In this document: one piece after another, positions 7,545 through 13,395 of the stretch
How positions within the stretch are numbered: the first letter of the stretch is position 1
Layout: each line of letters starts with the position of its first letter
Made by a program: the position numbers and the translations under genes
Source: Methanothrix sp.
GTDB taxonomy: Archaea; Halobacteriota; Methanosarcinia; Methanotrichales; Methanotrichaceae
Reading direction: 5' to 3'
Assembly (NCBI GenBank): GCA_012798025.1
Contig: JAAZNX010000044.1
Coordinates: 1 to 15,833, forward strand
Length of the DNA: 15,833 nt
The notes under the pieces: generated by a model
Told to the model about the DNA's origin: nothing
Seen by the model: the letters and a program-made list of their open reading frames with translations, nothing else
The model's database searches: none

Positions 7545-8516
7545 ATGGATCTAGAGACAAAAGCGCTCCTCCTCTCCTTTGGAACGGTGCAAGTCCCCCA
7601 TTCAATGGAAAGCGACCAGGTCTCCACAGCGGGTCCCGGCGCTGGCGGACAGTCAATTTTCTTTCGTTCTGGTGAGCGGATGGTGCGGCTAAGTGTGGTT
7701 GCAAGCTCTCCCCTGCGGCTGGAGAAGAGGGGTTGGGGCTGTGCCATCCTCATGGGCAATAAGGAGGTTGCCAGTGGACTGCTTGTCGAGCCGCTCTTGC
7801 ACTGTCCAGAACAGGCGTACATCACGGTCTCTGAGCGCTGCATCTACGACTGCAAGTTCTGCGCAGTGCCAAAGTTAAAGGGGAGCGTGAAGTCCATGCA
7901 AGTGGTTCGGATGATGGTGGAAAAGGCTAATAAGACTGGCCTTCTCCGGGCCATATCCCTGACTAGCGGCGTTGAGGTCTCACCACAAAGTGAGGCTGAA
8001 AGGATAGCTGAGATCGTCAAGGACTTGAAGTGTTTCCATGTTCCTGTGGGCGTCTCAGTGAGCCCATATCCTGGCGTCAATCGGCTGCTCAAAGAGGCAG
8101 GAGTCGATGAGGTGAAGTACAACCTGGAGACCGTGGATCGCGACCTATTTCCGATTGTCTGTCCTGGGATCGGCTTCCAGGCGATAATGGATGCCTTGCA
8201 GGAGGCAGTGGGAGTCTTCGGCAAAAATAGGGTCTTCACCAATGTCCTCGTGGGGCTGGGTGAGTCCAATAAGACGATCTGCAGGGGCATTGACGAGCTG
8301 GCCGAGATGGGCGTTCTGCCAGTTTTGCGGGCCGTATATCCACATCCTCTCAGGCTGGGAGAAGTTGAGATGGCACGGCCTTCGGCTGAGCGCCTCCTGG
8401 GATTGGCCCGTTATCTGAGATCGGCGCTCGATAGAAATGATCTCAGAGGCGATCTTGCCCTGACTGGGTGCTACCGTTGCACAGGATGCGATCTTGCGCC
8501 CGGCAAGGATCTTTGA
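7545..8516 (+). CDS. radical SAM protein, biotin synthase-related, with C-terminal CX2CX2C
   Basis: This is a 323-aa radical SAM enzyme of unknown reaction. The [4Fe-4S]/SAM motif is C99-x3-C103-x2-C106 in ERCIYDCKFCAVP. The domain continues with an SLTSGVE strand, VGVSVSPYPG, the YNLETVD strand typical of biotin synthase-like enzymes, and NVLVGLGES. A second cysteine cluster, C309-x2-C312-x2-C315 (GCYRCTGCDL), sits within the last 15 residues and could hold an auxiliary Fe-S cluster. The N-terminal 85 residues precede the motif and look like a separate small domain. I think it belongs near COG2516 (archaeal biotin synthase-related proteins), but this is recollection and not verified. No biotin or cofactor genes flank it, so the product is unknown. 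It is preceded divergently by amzA. Confidence 0.88.
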   Translation: MDLETKALLLSFGTVQVPHSMESDQVSTAGPGAGGQSIFFRSGERMVRLSVVASSPLRLEKRGWGCAILMGNKEVASGLLVEPLLHCPEQAYITVSERCIYDCKFCAVPKLKGSVKSMQVVRMMVEKANKTGLLRAISLTSGVEVSPQSEAERIAEIVKDLKCFHVPVGVSVSPYPGVNRLLKEAGVDEVKYNLETVDRDLFPIVCPGIGFQAIMDALQEAVGVFGKNRVFTNVLVGLGESNKTICRGIDELAEMGVLPVLRAVYPHPLRLGEVEMARPSAERLLGLARYLRSALDRNDLRGDLALTGCYRCTGCDLAPGKDL

Positions 8517-8601
8517 TTTGTGGCGCTCAGAACTCAATATCTTCATCACAAATCAGTCAGGCCAGATCATCATTGCGCCGGGCATACGAAAGAGCTTAAT
8601 G

Positions 8602-8609
8602 CTTAAATT
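8602..8609 (+). promoter_or_regulatory. candidate TATA box for nadE
   Basis: CTTAAATT is centred about 25 bases upstream of ATG 8631. There is no Shine-Dalgarno directly before the ATG, again fitting a leaderless transcript separate from the radical SAM gene 114 bases upstream. Confidence 0.4.
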
Positions 8610-8630
8610 CTAACCTCTCTGCGCAATAAG

Positions 8631-10265
8631 ATGAAATTAGCGCTCTTACAGCTCAATCCTACCGTTGGAGATCTCGAAGGCAATGCAGATCGAATTGCCA
8701 GGGCAGTCCGCCAGGCAAAAGCCGATTTAGCCGTCACGTCTGAGCTGGCGCTCTTGGGCTATCCTCCTCGCGACCTTCTCCTCAATGCGGATTTTGTGCA
8801 GCGCAGCTGGGAGATCTTGCACAAGCTCGCAAAGGATCTCGCGGACTCACCCCCTGTTCTTGTGGGCGTGGCAGAGGTCAATCCCAGTGAGGTTGGCCGT
8901 CCTCTGTTCAATTCAGCGGCTCTGCTCAGGGCAGGGGCGGTCGAGAAGACCTTTCACAAGACGCTTCTGCCCACGTACGATGTCTTCGACGAGGACCGCT
9001 ACTTTGAACCGGAGAAAAAGCCGCAAATTCTGGAGCTGAAGGGCATGAAATTTGGCGTCTCCATCTGCGAGGACATCTGGAATGATCGCGACCTGTGGAG
9101 GCGCAGGCGTTACCATACAGATCCCATCGAGGAGATGGTCGAGGCTGGAGCCAGGGCGGTCATCAACTTATCTGCGTCTCCATTCACTGTTGGAAAGCAG
9201 GTACATCGCGAGGCCATGCTGAGCGCCATGGCCCGCAAGTACGATGTTCCCTTCCTGTACGTCAACCAGGTTGGCGGCAACGACGACCTCGTCTTCGATG
9301 GCAGAAGCAGCTTCTTCGATGGAAAAGGACGTCTCGTGGCCCGTGGGCGGGGATTTGACGAGGACATGGTTATTGCAGACCTGGCATCCCTCACAGGAAC
9401 GATAGCAAAAGACGATTTTGTGCCCGAGTCAGAGATCTGGCGCGCACTGGTGCTTGGAACCAGGGATTACGTCCAAAAGTGCGGTTTTTCCAGCGTGCTT
9501 CTGGGGCTTTCCGGTGGCATCGACTCATCCATTGTGGCCGCTGTGGCAGCCGATGCCCTGGGCCCGGAAAACGTTCTGGGTGTTCTCATGCCCTCGCCTT
9601 ACTCAAGCCCGGGGAGCATTGAGGATGCAAAGGCTGTGGCTCAAAACCTCGGCATAAAAACGATCTTGATTTCCATCACAGACATCATGAAGTCTTTTGA
9701 TTTGGGCCTCGAGGAAGCCTTCAGGGGCCGGGGGAAGGATGTAACTGAGGAGAATATCCAGGCGCGCATCCGTGGCAACCTGCTTATGGCTCTGTCCAAT
9801 AAGTATGGCTCCATTCTTCTGACCACTGGAAACAAATCCGAGCTGGCTGTGGGCTACTGCACAATTTACGGCGACATGTCCGGCGGGCTTGCTGTGATCT
9901 CCGATGTTCCCAAGACCATTGTGTACCGCCTGGCAAAATGGTTGAATGCCTCGCGCGGCCGGGTTGTCATCCCCGCAGCGGTCATTGCCAAGGCCCCTTC
10001 TGCGGAACTTCGCCCATGCCAGACCGACCAGGACAGCTTACCTCCCTATGATGTGCTGGATGCAATTCTTGAGAATTACATCGAGCATCATAGATCCATG
10101 AAGGAGATCGTGCAGTTGGGATTCGACCAACAGACCGTGAGCCGCGTGCTGAGCCTTGTCAGAAATTCCGAGTTCAAGAGAAAACAAGCTGCACCGGGAT
10201 TAAAGGTAACAGATCGTGCTTTTGGGAGTGGTTGGAGGATGCCTATCGCCAGTCGGGCCTGGTAG
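8631..10265 (+). CDS. nadE: glutamine-dependent NAD+ synthetase
   Basis: This enzyme performs the last step of NAD+ synthesis, amidating deamido-NAD+ with ATP and using glutamine as nitrogen donor. At 544 aa it is the long two-domain form. The N-terminal nitrilase-type glutaminase (about 1-260) has the catalytic triad Glu38 (TSELALLGYPP), Lys110 (FHKTLLPTYDVFDE) and Cys146 (VSICEDIWND). The C-terminal synthetase has the pyrophosphate loop SGGIDSS at 294-300, then TTGNKSELAVGYCTIYGDM and the end motif KQAAPGLKVTDRAFGSGWRMPI. All key residues are intact. Many archaea use the short ammonia-dependent NadE, so the long form may reflect an old acquisition from bacteria, but that needs a tree. It has its own promoter-like sequence and appears monocistronic. 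Confidence 0.97.
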   Translation: MKLALLQLNPTVGDLEGNADRIARAVRQAKADLAVTSELALLGYPPRDLLLNADFVQRSWEILHKLAKDLADSPPVLVGVAEVNPSEVGRPLFNSAALLRAGAVEKTFHKTLLPTYDVFDEDRYFEPEKKPQILELKGMKFGVSICEDIWNDRDLWRRRRYHTDPIEEMVEAGARAVINLSASPFTVGKQVHREAMLSAMARKYDVPFLYVNQVGGNDDLVFDGRSSFFDGKGRLVARGRGFDEDMVIADLASLTGTIAKDDFVPESEIWRALVLGTRDYVQKCGFSSVLLGLSGGIDSSIVAAVAADALGPENVLGVLMPSPYSSPGSIEDAKAVAQNLGIKTILISITDIMKSFDLGLEEAFRGRGKDVTEENIQARIRGNLLMALSNKYGSILLTTGNKSELAVGYCTIYGDMSGGLAVISDVPKTIVYRLAKWLNASRGRVVIPAAVIAKAPSAELRPCQTDQDSLPPYDVLDAILENYIEHHRSMKEIVQLGFDQQTVSRVLSLVRNSEFKRKQAAPGLKVTDRAFGSGWRMPIASRAW

Positions 10266-10281
10266 CAACGGCATTTGAGTG

Positions 10282-10292
10282 TTATTTAAATA
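10282..10292 (+). promoter_or_regulatory. strong candidate TATA box for the membrane HTH regulator
   Basis: TTATTTAAATA closely matches the archaeal TATA consensus and is centred 31-32 bases upstream of ATG 10320. It is the best-looking TATA box in the window. Confidence 0.55.
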
Positions 10293-10319
10293 GGTTCAGT
10301 CATTAAGACGTGCTATAGT

Positions 10320-11438
10320 ATGGGGTGGACTCACACGAGAAGGATGCTGCACTGGCAAATCTTGGTCGCATTGGTTTTTGCCCTTGCGCTCGCATCTGCC
10401 TTTGCTCAGGAGCAGGGCACCGCCTTTGGGCAAAGGCTAATATTGAATGTCTACCTGGACAACACCGGCAAAGGCCTGATAACCGGCTACGCTGAGAACA
10501 TCAGCAGCCTGTCTTTTCTAAATGCCTCACAATATCGTTACGAAAATGAGACAAACCAGCTCTATGCCCTCACTGATAGTTTGACCACGAAGGTAGGGGA
10601 TCTCTGGACATTGAGGTTCAATGCCCGTGGTTTTTTTGGAGACTTTCGCGTTACCTTCTTCCTCCCCAGCGAGATGCGGCTTGGAAAGATAAATGCCTCA
10701 AATGGCTTGAGCTATCTGCTCTCAGCGTCTAACGAATCTCTACTGGCGGATGTGCAGGGGTATGAGGTACAGGACCCGAATATCACCATAGAATACCAAC
10801 AATCCCTGGCAAATCAAGGCTCAATGCCACTTCCACCACCTCCCGGATTCATGAGTAACAATGTCAATTTAGCTTTACTTATGGCAGCAGCATCTCTCCT
10901 ATTTGCAGGTGCAGCTTTCATCGTCTTCATGACCCACCGCGAGGGCAACCCTCCTAAAAGTGCTATTGAAGTAGCAGATGCCATAACAGCAGCGCCGTCG
11001 ATTTCAGTGGAAGAGAGAAGAGTCGAGTCAGATCAGGTCGATGACGGAGTCTACTTTACCCAGGTGCAGGAACCACCTTCCCCCTCAGATCAGTTGCCTG
11101 AGGATACGCCATTGAAACAGGAGTTATCCGCCCATGAGACAGCAGGGATTGTGTCTCATGGAGAGGCTATGAAGAGGGAAATTGTGGTCAGCAGCGAGAT
11201 GGAAGCCGTTATGCAGACTCTCACTGCCAGAGAGCGCTCTGTGCTGAAGACTCTGATCGATCATGGAGGCAAAATGACCCAAGCGGAGATCAGATATGAG
11301 ACCGGAACACCCAAATCGTCTCTCACTGGCATTTTGATCTCTCTTGAGAGGAGAAAGCTCGTAACCAAGAAGGAATATGGCAGGACCAATATAATTGAAC
11401 TTTCTGACTGGTTTTTGTCTGGAAAAGAACGTTCTTGA
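10320..11438 (+). CDS. membrane-anchored winged-helix transcription regulator with sequon-rich external domain
   Basis: This 372-aa protein looks like a one-component signalling protein that senses outside the cell and binds DNA inside. Residues 1-29 are a signal sequence (core LVALVFALALASAFA). Residues 37-160 are an external domain beginning RLILNVYLD, with six N-x-S/T sequons (N60, N68, N76, N125, N138, N154). A single membrane helix spans about 182-204 (NLALLMAAASLLFAGAAFIV), followed by His-Arg. An acidic, proline-containing linker runs 205-295. Residues 298-366 are a winged helix-turn-helix (LTARERSVLKTLIDHGG ... PKSSLTGILISLERR ... YGRTNIIELSD), the pattern of COG2512-type membrane HTH proteins. 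The external domain is paralogous to the secreted protein at 12931-13392. Ligand and target genes are unknown; neighbouring secreted-protein genes are natural candidates. Confidence 0.85.
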   Translation: MGWTHTRRMLHWQILVALVFALALASAFAQEQGTAFGQRLILNVYLDNTGKGLITGYAENISSLSFLNASQYRYENETNQLYALTDSLTTKVGDLWTLRFNARGFFGDFRVTFFLPSEMRLGKINASNGLSYLLSASNESLLADVQGYEVQDPNITIEYQQSLANQGSMPLPPPPGFMSNNVNLALLMAAASLLFAGAAFIVFMTHREGNPPKSAIEVADAITAAPSISVEERRVESDQVDDGVYFTQVQEPPSPSDQLPEDTPLKQELSAHETAGIVSHGEAMKREIVVSSEMEAVMQTLTARERSVLKTLIDHGGKMTQAEIRYETGTPKSSLTGILISLERRKLVTKKEYGRTNIIELSDWFLSGKERS

Positions 11439-11441
11439 ACC

Positions 11442-11447
11442 TTTTTT
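11442..11447 (+). terminator. T-run terminator candidate after the HTH regulator
   Basis: Six consecutive T residues begin four bases after the stop codon, preceded by the palindrome AAGAACGTTCTT. Archaeal termination commonly relies on such T-runs. The palindrome has no loop, so it is probably incidental. Confidence 0.4.
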
Positions 11448-11525
11448 AAAATTGATTAAGCCCACATACCAGATCGTTCGTTCTGCTCTAACCTTTTGTA
11501 TCGTTCACGCCACAGGTATGTTTGC

Positions 11526-11553
11526 AGGGCAGCAAAAATCGTAGGGCTGCCCT
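11526..11553. other. 8-bp hairpin in the 183-base gap before the NMT-repeat gene
   Basis: AGGGCAGC (11526-11533) and GCTGCCCT (11546-11553) form a perfect GC-rich stem with a 12-base A-rich loop. It lies about 40 bases upstream of the candidate TATA box of the next gene and well after the T-run of the previous one. It is therefore neither an obvious terminator nor inside the predicted mRNA. It could be an operator or belong to a small RNA. The rest of the gap (11439-11621) shows nothing else recognisable. Confidence 0.4.
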
Positions 11554-11591
11554 CAAAGAGACAAGCGGGTAGAGAGTGAACTGAAGGAATG

Positions 11592-11599
11592 CTTTAATT
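11592..11599 (+). promoter_or_regulatory. candidate TATA box for the NMT-repeat gene
   Basis: CTTTAATT is centred about 26-27 bases upstream of ATG 11622 and implies a leaderless transcript. Confidence 0.45.
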
Positions 11600-11621
11600 C
11601 AAGTGTGAGGTACGATATTAG

Positions 11622-12110
11622 ATGAAACTTAAGAACGCTGCAATTGCATTGGTCATGGTCTGCCTTCTCGCTGCACCAGCATTATCGATGCCGTATGGTG
11701 GAGGCGCACCCAGGGCAATGCATAATGGTATGATGCCCTCGGCAAATAATCTGACCCAGGAAGATATGAACAACATGACCCTGGGTGAGCTACGGAGCAT
11801 GAGGCATGGAGACTGCATGATGGGATGCGAGTCCCCGATGCTCCTGATGATGATGGACGGTCTGACTGCAGAAGATCTGGACAATATGACTCTTGCTCAG
11901 ATCAGGGAGCTGAAGAAAGAGAAGATGGATGAACTGAACAACATGACACTGGCTCAGATCAATGACTTGGTACAAAAGAGGATACAGAAGAGGGAGAACA
12001 TGACCCTTGGTGAGCTGAAAAAGGAGAGGCTTCAATTGCGTGAAATGGCCAGGTCTATTGGATGTGAACGCGAGGGCGGGTGCAACTTCCCTAGACCCGA
12101 TCGTTGGTGA
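11622..12110 (+). CDS. secreted Met/Cys-containing protein with 19-residue N-M-T repeats, function unknown
   Basis: I do not recognise a characterised family for this 162-aa protein. Residues 1-22 are a signal peptide (AIALVMVCLLAAPALS). The mature part is mostly charged helix carrying the repeated core N-M-T-L-x-x-I/L at residues 51, 88, 107 and 126. Spacing is 19 residues for the last two steps and 37 (almost two units) for the first. Every repeat starts with an N-M-T glycosylation sequon, and another (NLT) lies at 43. In place of one repeat unit is a segment rich in Met and Cys (HGDCMMGCESPMLLMMMDG, 62-80). Cys148 and Cys154 lie near the C-terminus. This could be a glycosylated coiled or helical surface protein with a metal-binding patch. 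That function is inference. A terminator-like hairpin follows. Confidence 0.8.
   Translation: MKLKNAAIALVMVCLLAAPALSMPYGGGAPRAMHNGMMPSANNLTQEDMNNMTLGELRSMRHGDCMMGCESPMLLMMMDGLTAEDLDNMTLAQIRELKKEKMDELNNMTLAQINDLVQKRIQKRENMTLGELKKERLQLREMARSIGCEREGGCNFPRPDRW
11772..12041 (+). repeat. 57-base coding repeat region (19-residue NMTL units)
   Basis: The repeated core begins at codons 51, 88, 107 and 126 of the surrounding gene (11772, 11883, 11940 and 11997). Each is AA(C/T)ATGAC(C/A/T)CT followed by a Leu/Gly/Ala-rich pair and a hydrophobic residue. DNA similarity between units is visible but degenerate, so the repeats are old rather than recent slippage products. Confidence 0.6.
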
Positions 12111-12140
12111 TGATTTATACCCTCCTGCACAAAAGATGGG

Positions 12141-12193
12141 TGAGTTGGTCAGGTCCTCTTCGAGATATTCAGGACCTAACTCATCCTCTTTTT
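12141..12193 (+). terminator. hairpin plus T-run after the NMT-repeat gene
   Basis: TGAGTT (12141-12146) pairs with AACTCA (12178-12183), and AGGTCCT (12151-12157) pairs with AGGACCT (12171-12177). A GGTC bulge lies on the left side and the loop is 13 bases. The 13-bp stem is followed at once by TCCTCTTTTT. It begins 31 bases after the stop at 12110 and looks like an intrinsic terminator. Confidence 0.6.
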
Positions 12194-12238
12194 GGGATTT
12201 ATCCTCAAATGAGCACTTTATCTTGTTGGGCAATTAAT

Positions 12239-12246
12239 CTTTTAAG
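12239..12246 (+). promoter_or_regulatory. candidate TATA box for the gene at 12278
   Basis: CTTTTAAG is centred about 35 bases upstream of ATG 12278, predicting a leader of under 10 bases. It lies after the terminator-like hairpin, suggesting a new transcription unit. Confidence 0.4.
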
Positions 12247-12277
12247 TTTGGGAATTCATTCCACGGCGGGACTTAAA

Positions 12278-12901
12278 ATGATGGATGTTTGTAGAAGACT
12301 CTTATGCATGTGGCGGGCGGGTTTATTGGTTGTAGGCCTTTTCGGCATGTGTCTTGCACAGCCCGATCAAATGATATACCAGCAAATGATCGGCCACTCC
12401 ATGGGTGTGCCAATTGAGGTCCTAGAGAGCGGTCACGGATTTGCTCTGTTGGGCAACGAGTCTCATATCATGAGGCTTAATGTGGAGGCCCTATGTCCTC
12501 TCGAACCTATGCAAATCAGAAACCTAATGGCCTCGAACAAGAGCCTGGACGAGATAAGGGATGACATCAGAACAAAAAGATGTAATACGGCCTATAGAGG
12601 GAGCTTGATGCTGGACAGGAGCATCTATCCGCTCGTCAACATATCAATATCTTCCTCAAGCAACAATTCCACGACCATAAGGGCTGATGTGCTTGCCTCG
12701 AACACGGAACTTGCAGGCGAAGAGTTTGTCGACGCAGGCCGCATCACACTCGTCATCTCTCCCTCTGATGGAGGAATAGTGGGCAGGGGCCAGCTAGAGC
12801 TTGATCGCACAAAGAAGGCAGGTAAATACGCTGTTTTGCTGGATATGCATCCCCCAATGCACAAGTACGAGAAGAATAATTCTGGAGATCGGAGCCGTTA
12901 G
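12278..12901 (+). CDS. secreted protein of unknown family
   Basis: From ATG 12278 the protein is 207 aa. The frame is open further upstream (to 12104), but that would run through the terminator-like hairpin and put the signal peptide inside. Residues 1-28 are a signal sequence (AGLLVVGLFGMCLA, then Q). Residues 70-101 (LCPLEPMQIRNLMASNKSLDEIRDDIR) look like a small helical unit, loosely similar in rhythm to the helical repeats of the preceding gene. Residues 105-192 look beta-rich (LVNISISSSSNNSTTIRADV ... GRITLVISPSDGG). Sequons are at N60, N87, N121, N129, N130 and N200. No catalytic motif or membrane anchor is visible. It is followed after 29 bases by the orphan ectodomain gene and is probably in one operon with it. 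Confidence 0.75.
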   Translation: MMDVCRRLLCMWRAGLLVVGLFGMCLAQPDQMIYQQMIGHSMGVPIEVLESGHGFALLGNESHIMRLNVEALCPLEPMQIRNLMASNKSLDEIRDDIRTKRCNTAYRGSLMLDRSIYPLVNISISSSSNNSTTIRADVLASNTELAGEEFVDAGRITLVISPSDGGIVGRGQLELDRTKKAGKYAVLLDMHPPMHKYEKNNSGDRSR

Positions 12902-12930
12902 GCTACGCTCCAACTTCAATCGAGGCATTG

Positions 12931-13392
12931 ATGACGATCCTGGCCAGGCCTGCAGGTTTGCTCCTTGCTATGCTGCTCATCATCTCCTCTGCCAGCGTGG
13001 GCGAGGGCAAGCAGCTATTTTTAAACGTATACGTAGACGATACGAGCAACAAAAAGGCGCTGATAGTTGGCAATGTCGATGACATATCCGGACTGCCCTT
13101 TATGAATTCCTCTTCTGAGCGCATCTACGAAGAGAATGGGCAGCTTTACGCTGTTTGTGAGTCTCTCCTAAAAGATGATGCTCAAGGGTGGGTGCTGCGC
13201 TTTCCAGTAAACGGCTATTATGATGAGTATCATGCTGTCTTCTACATTCCCGGCGATTATGAGCTCAGCCAGATCGATTGCACCCCAGGTTTAGAGTTCC
13301 TTTCTTCTAAATACAACGGCACTCTGGTGCTGGATGTTCAGGGGTTCGACCTGACCGACCCCACTGTCTGTCTGAGCTATCATGCAGTTTGA
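12931..13392 (+). CDS. secreted stand-alone paralogue of the HTH regulator's external domain
   Basis: This 153-aa exported protein has signal peptide 1-25 (core GLLLAMLLIISSAS). The rest matches residues 37-160 of the membrane regulator at 10320 along its length. Shared blocks are LNVY-D, ITG/IVG, IS-L-F-N-S, YEN--QLYA--SL, W-LRF---G, F(F/Y)(L/I)P, GL--L-S and DVQG(Y/F)--DP. It stops right after this domain: no membrane helix, linker or HTH follows. Unlike the regulator's domain it carries three cysteines (in YAVCESL, QIDCTPG and PTVCLSY). The ATG is preferred over the adjoining TTG at 12928 and has GAGG five bases upstream. It converges with kae1, with only three bases between. A soluble co-receptor, decoy or ligand-binding partner is possible (inference). 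Confidence 0.8.
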   Translation: MTILARPAGLLLAMLLIISSASVGEGKQLFLNVYVDDTSNKKALIVGNVDDISGLPFMNSSSERIYEENGQLYAVCESLLKDDAQGWVLRFPVNGYYDEYHAVFYIPGDYELSQIDCTPGLEFLSSKYNGTLVLDVQGFDLTDPTVCLSYHAV

Positions 13393-13395
13393 AAT

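Noticed and set aside
11772..12041. CRISPR-like or non-coding tandem repeat
   Set aside because: The periodicity is in the protein (19 residues), units are degenerate at DNA level and there are no spacers; it is a coding repeat.
12104..12277. Upstream extension of the gene at 12278
   Set aside because: The extra 58 codons overlap the end of the previous gene and the terminator-like hairpin and would bury a good signal peptide; the ATG at 12278 has a candidate TATA box.
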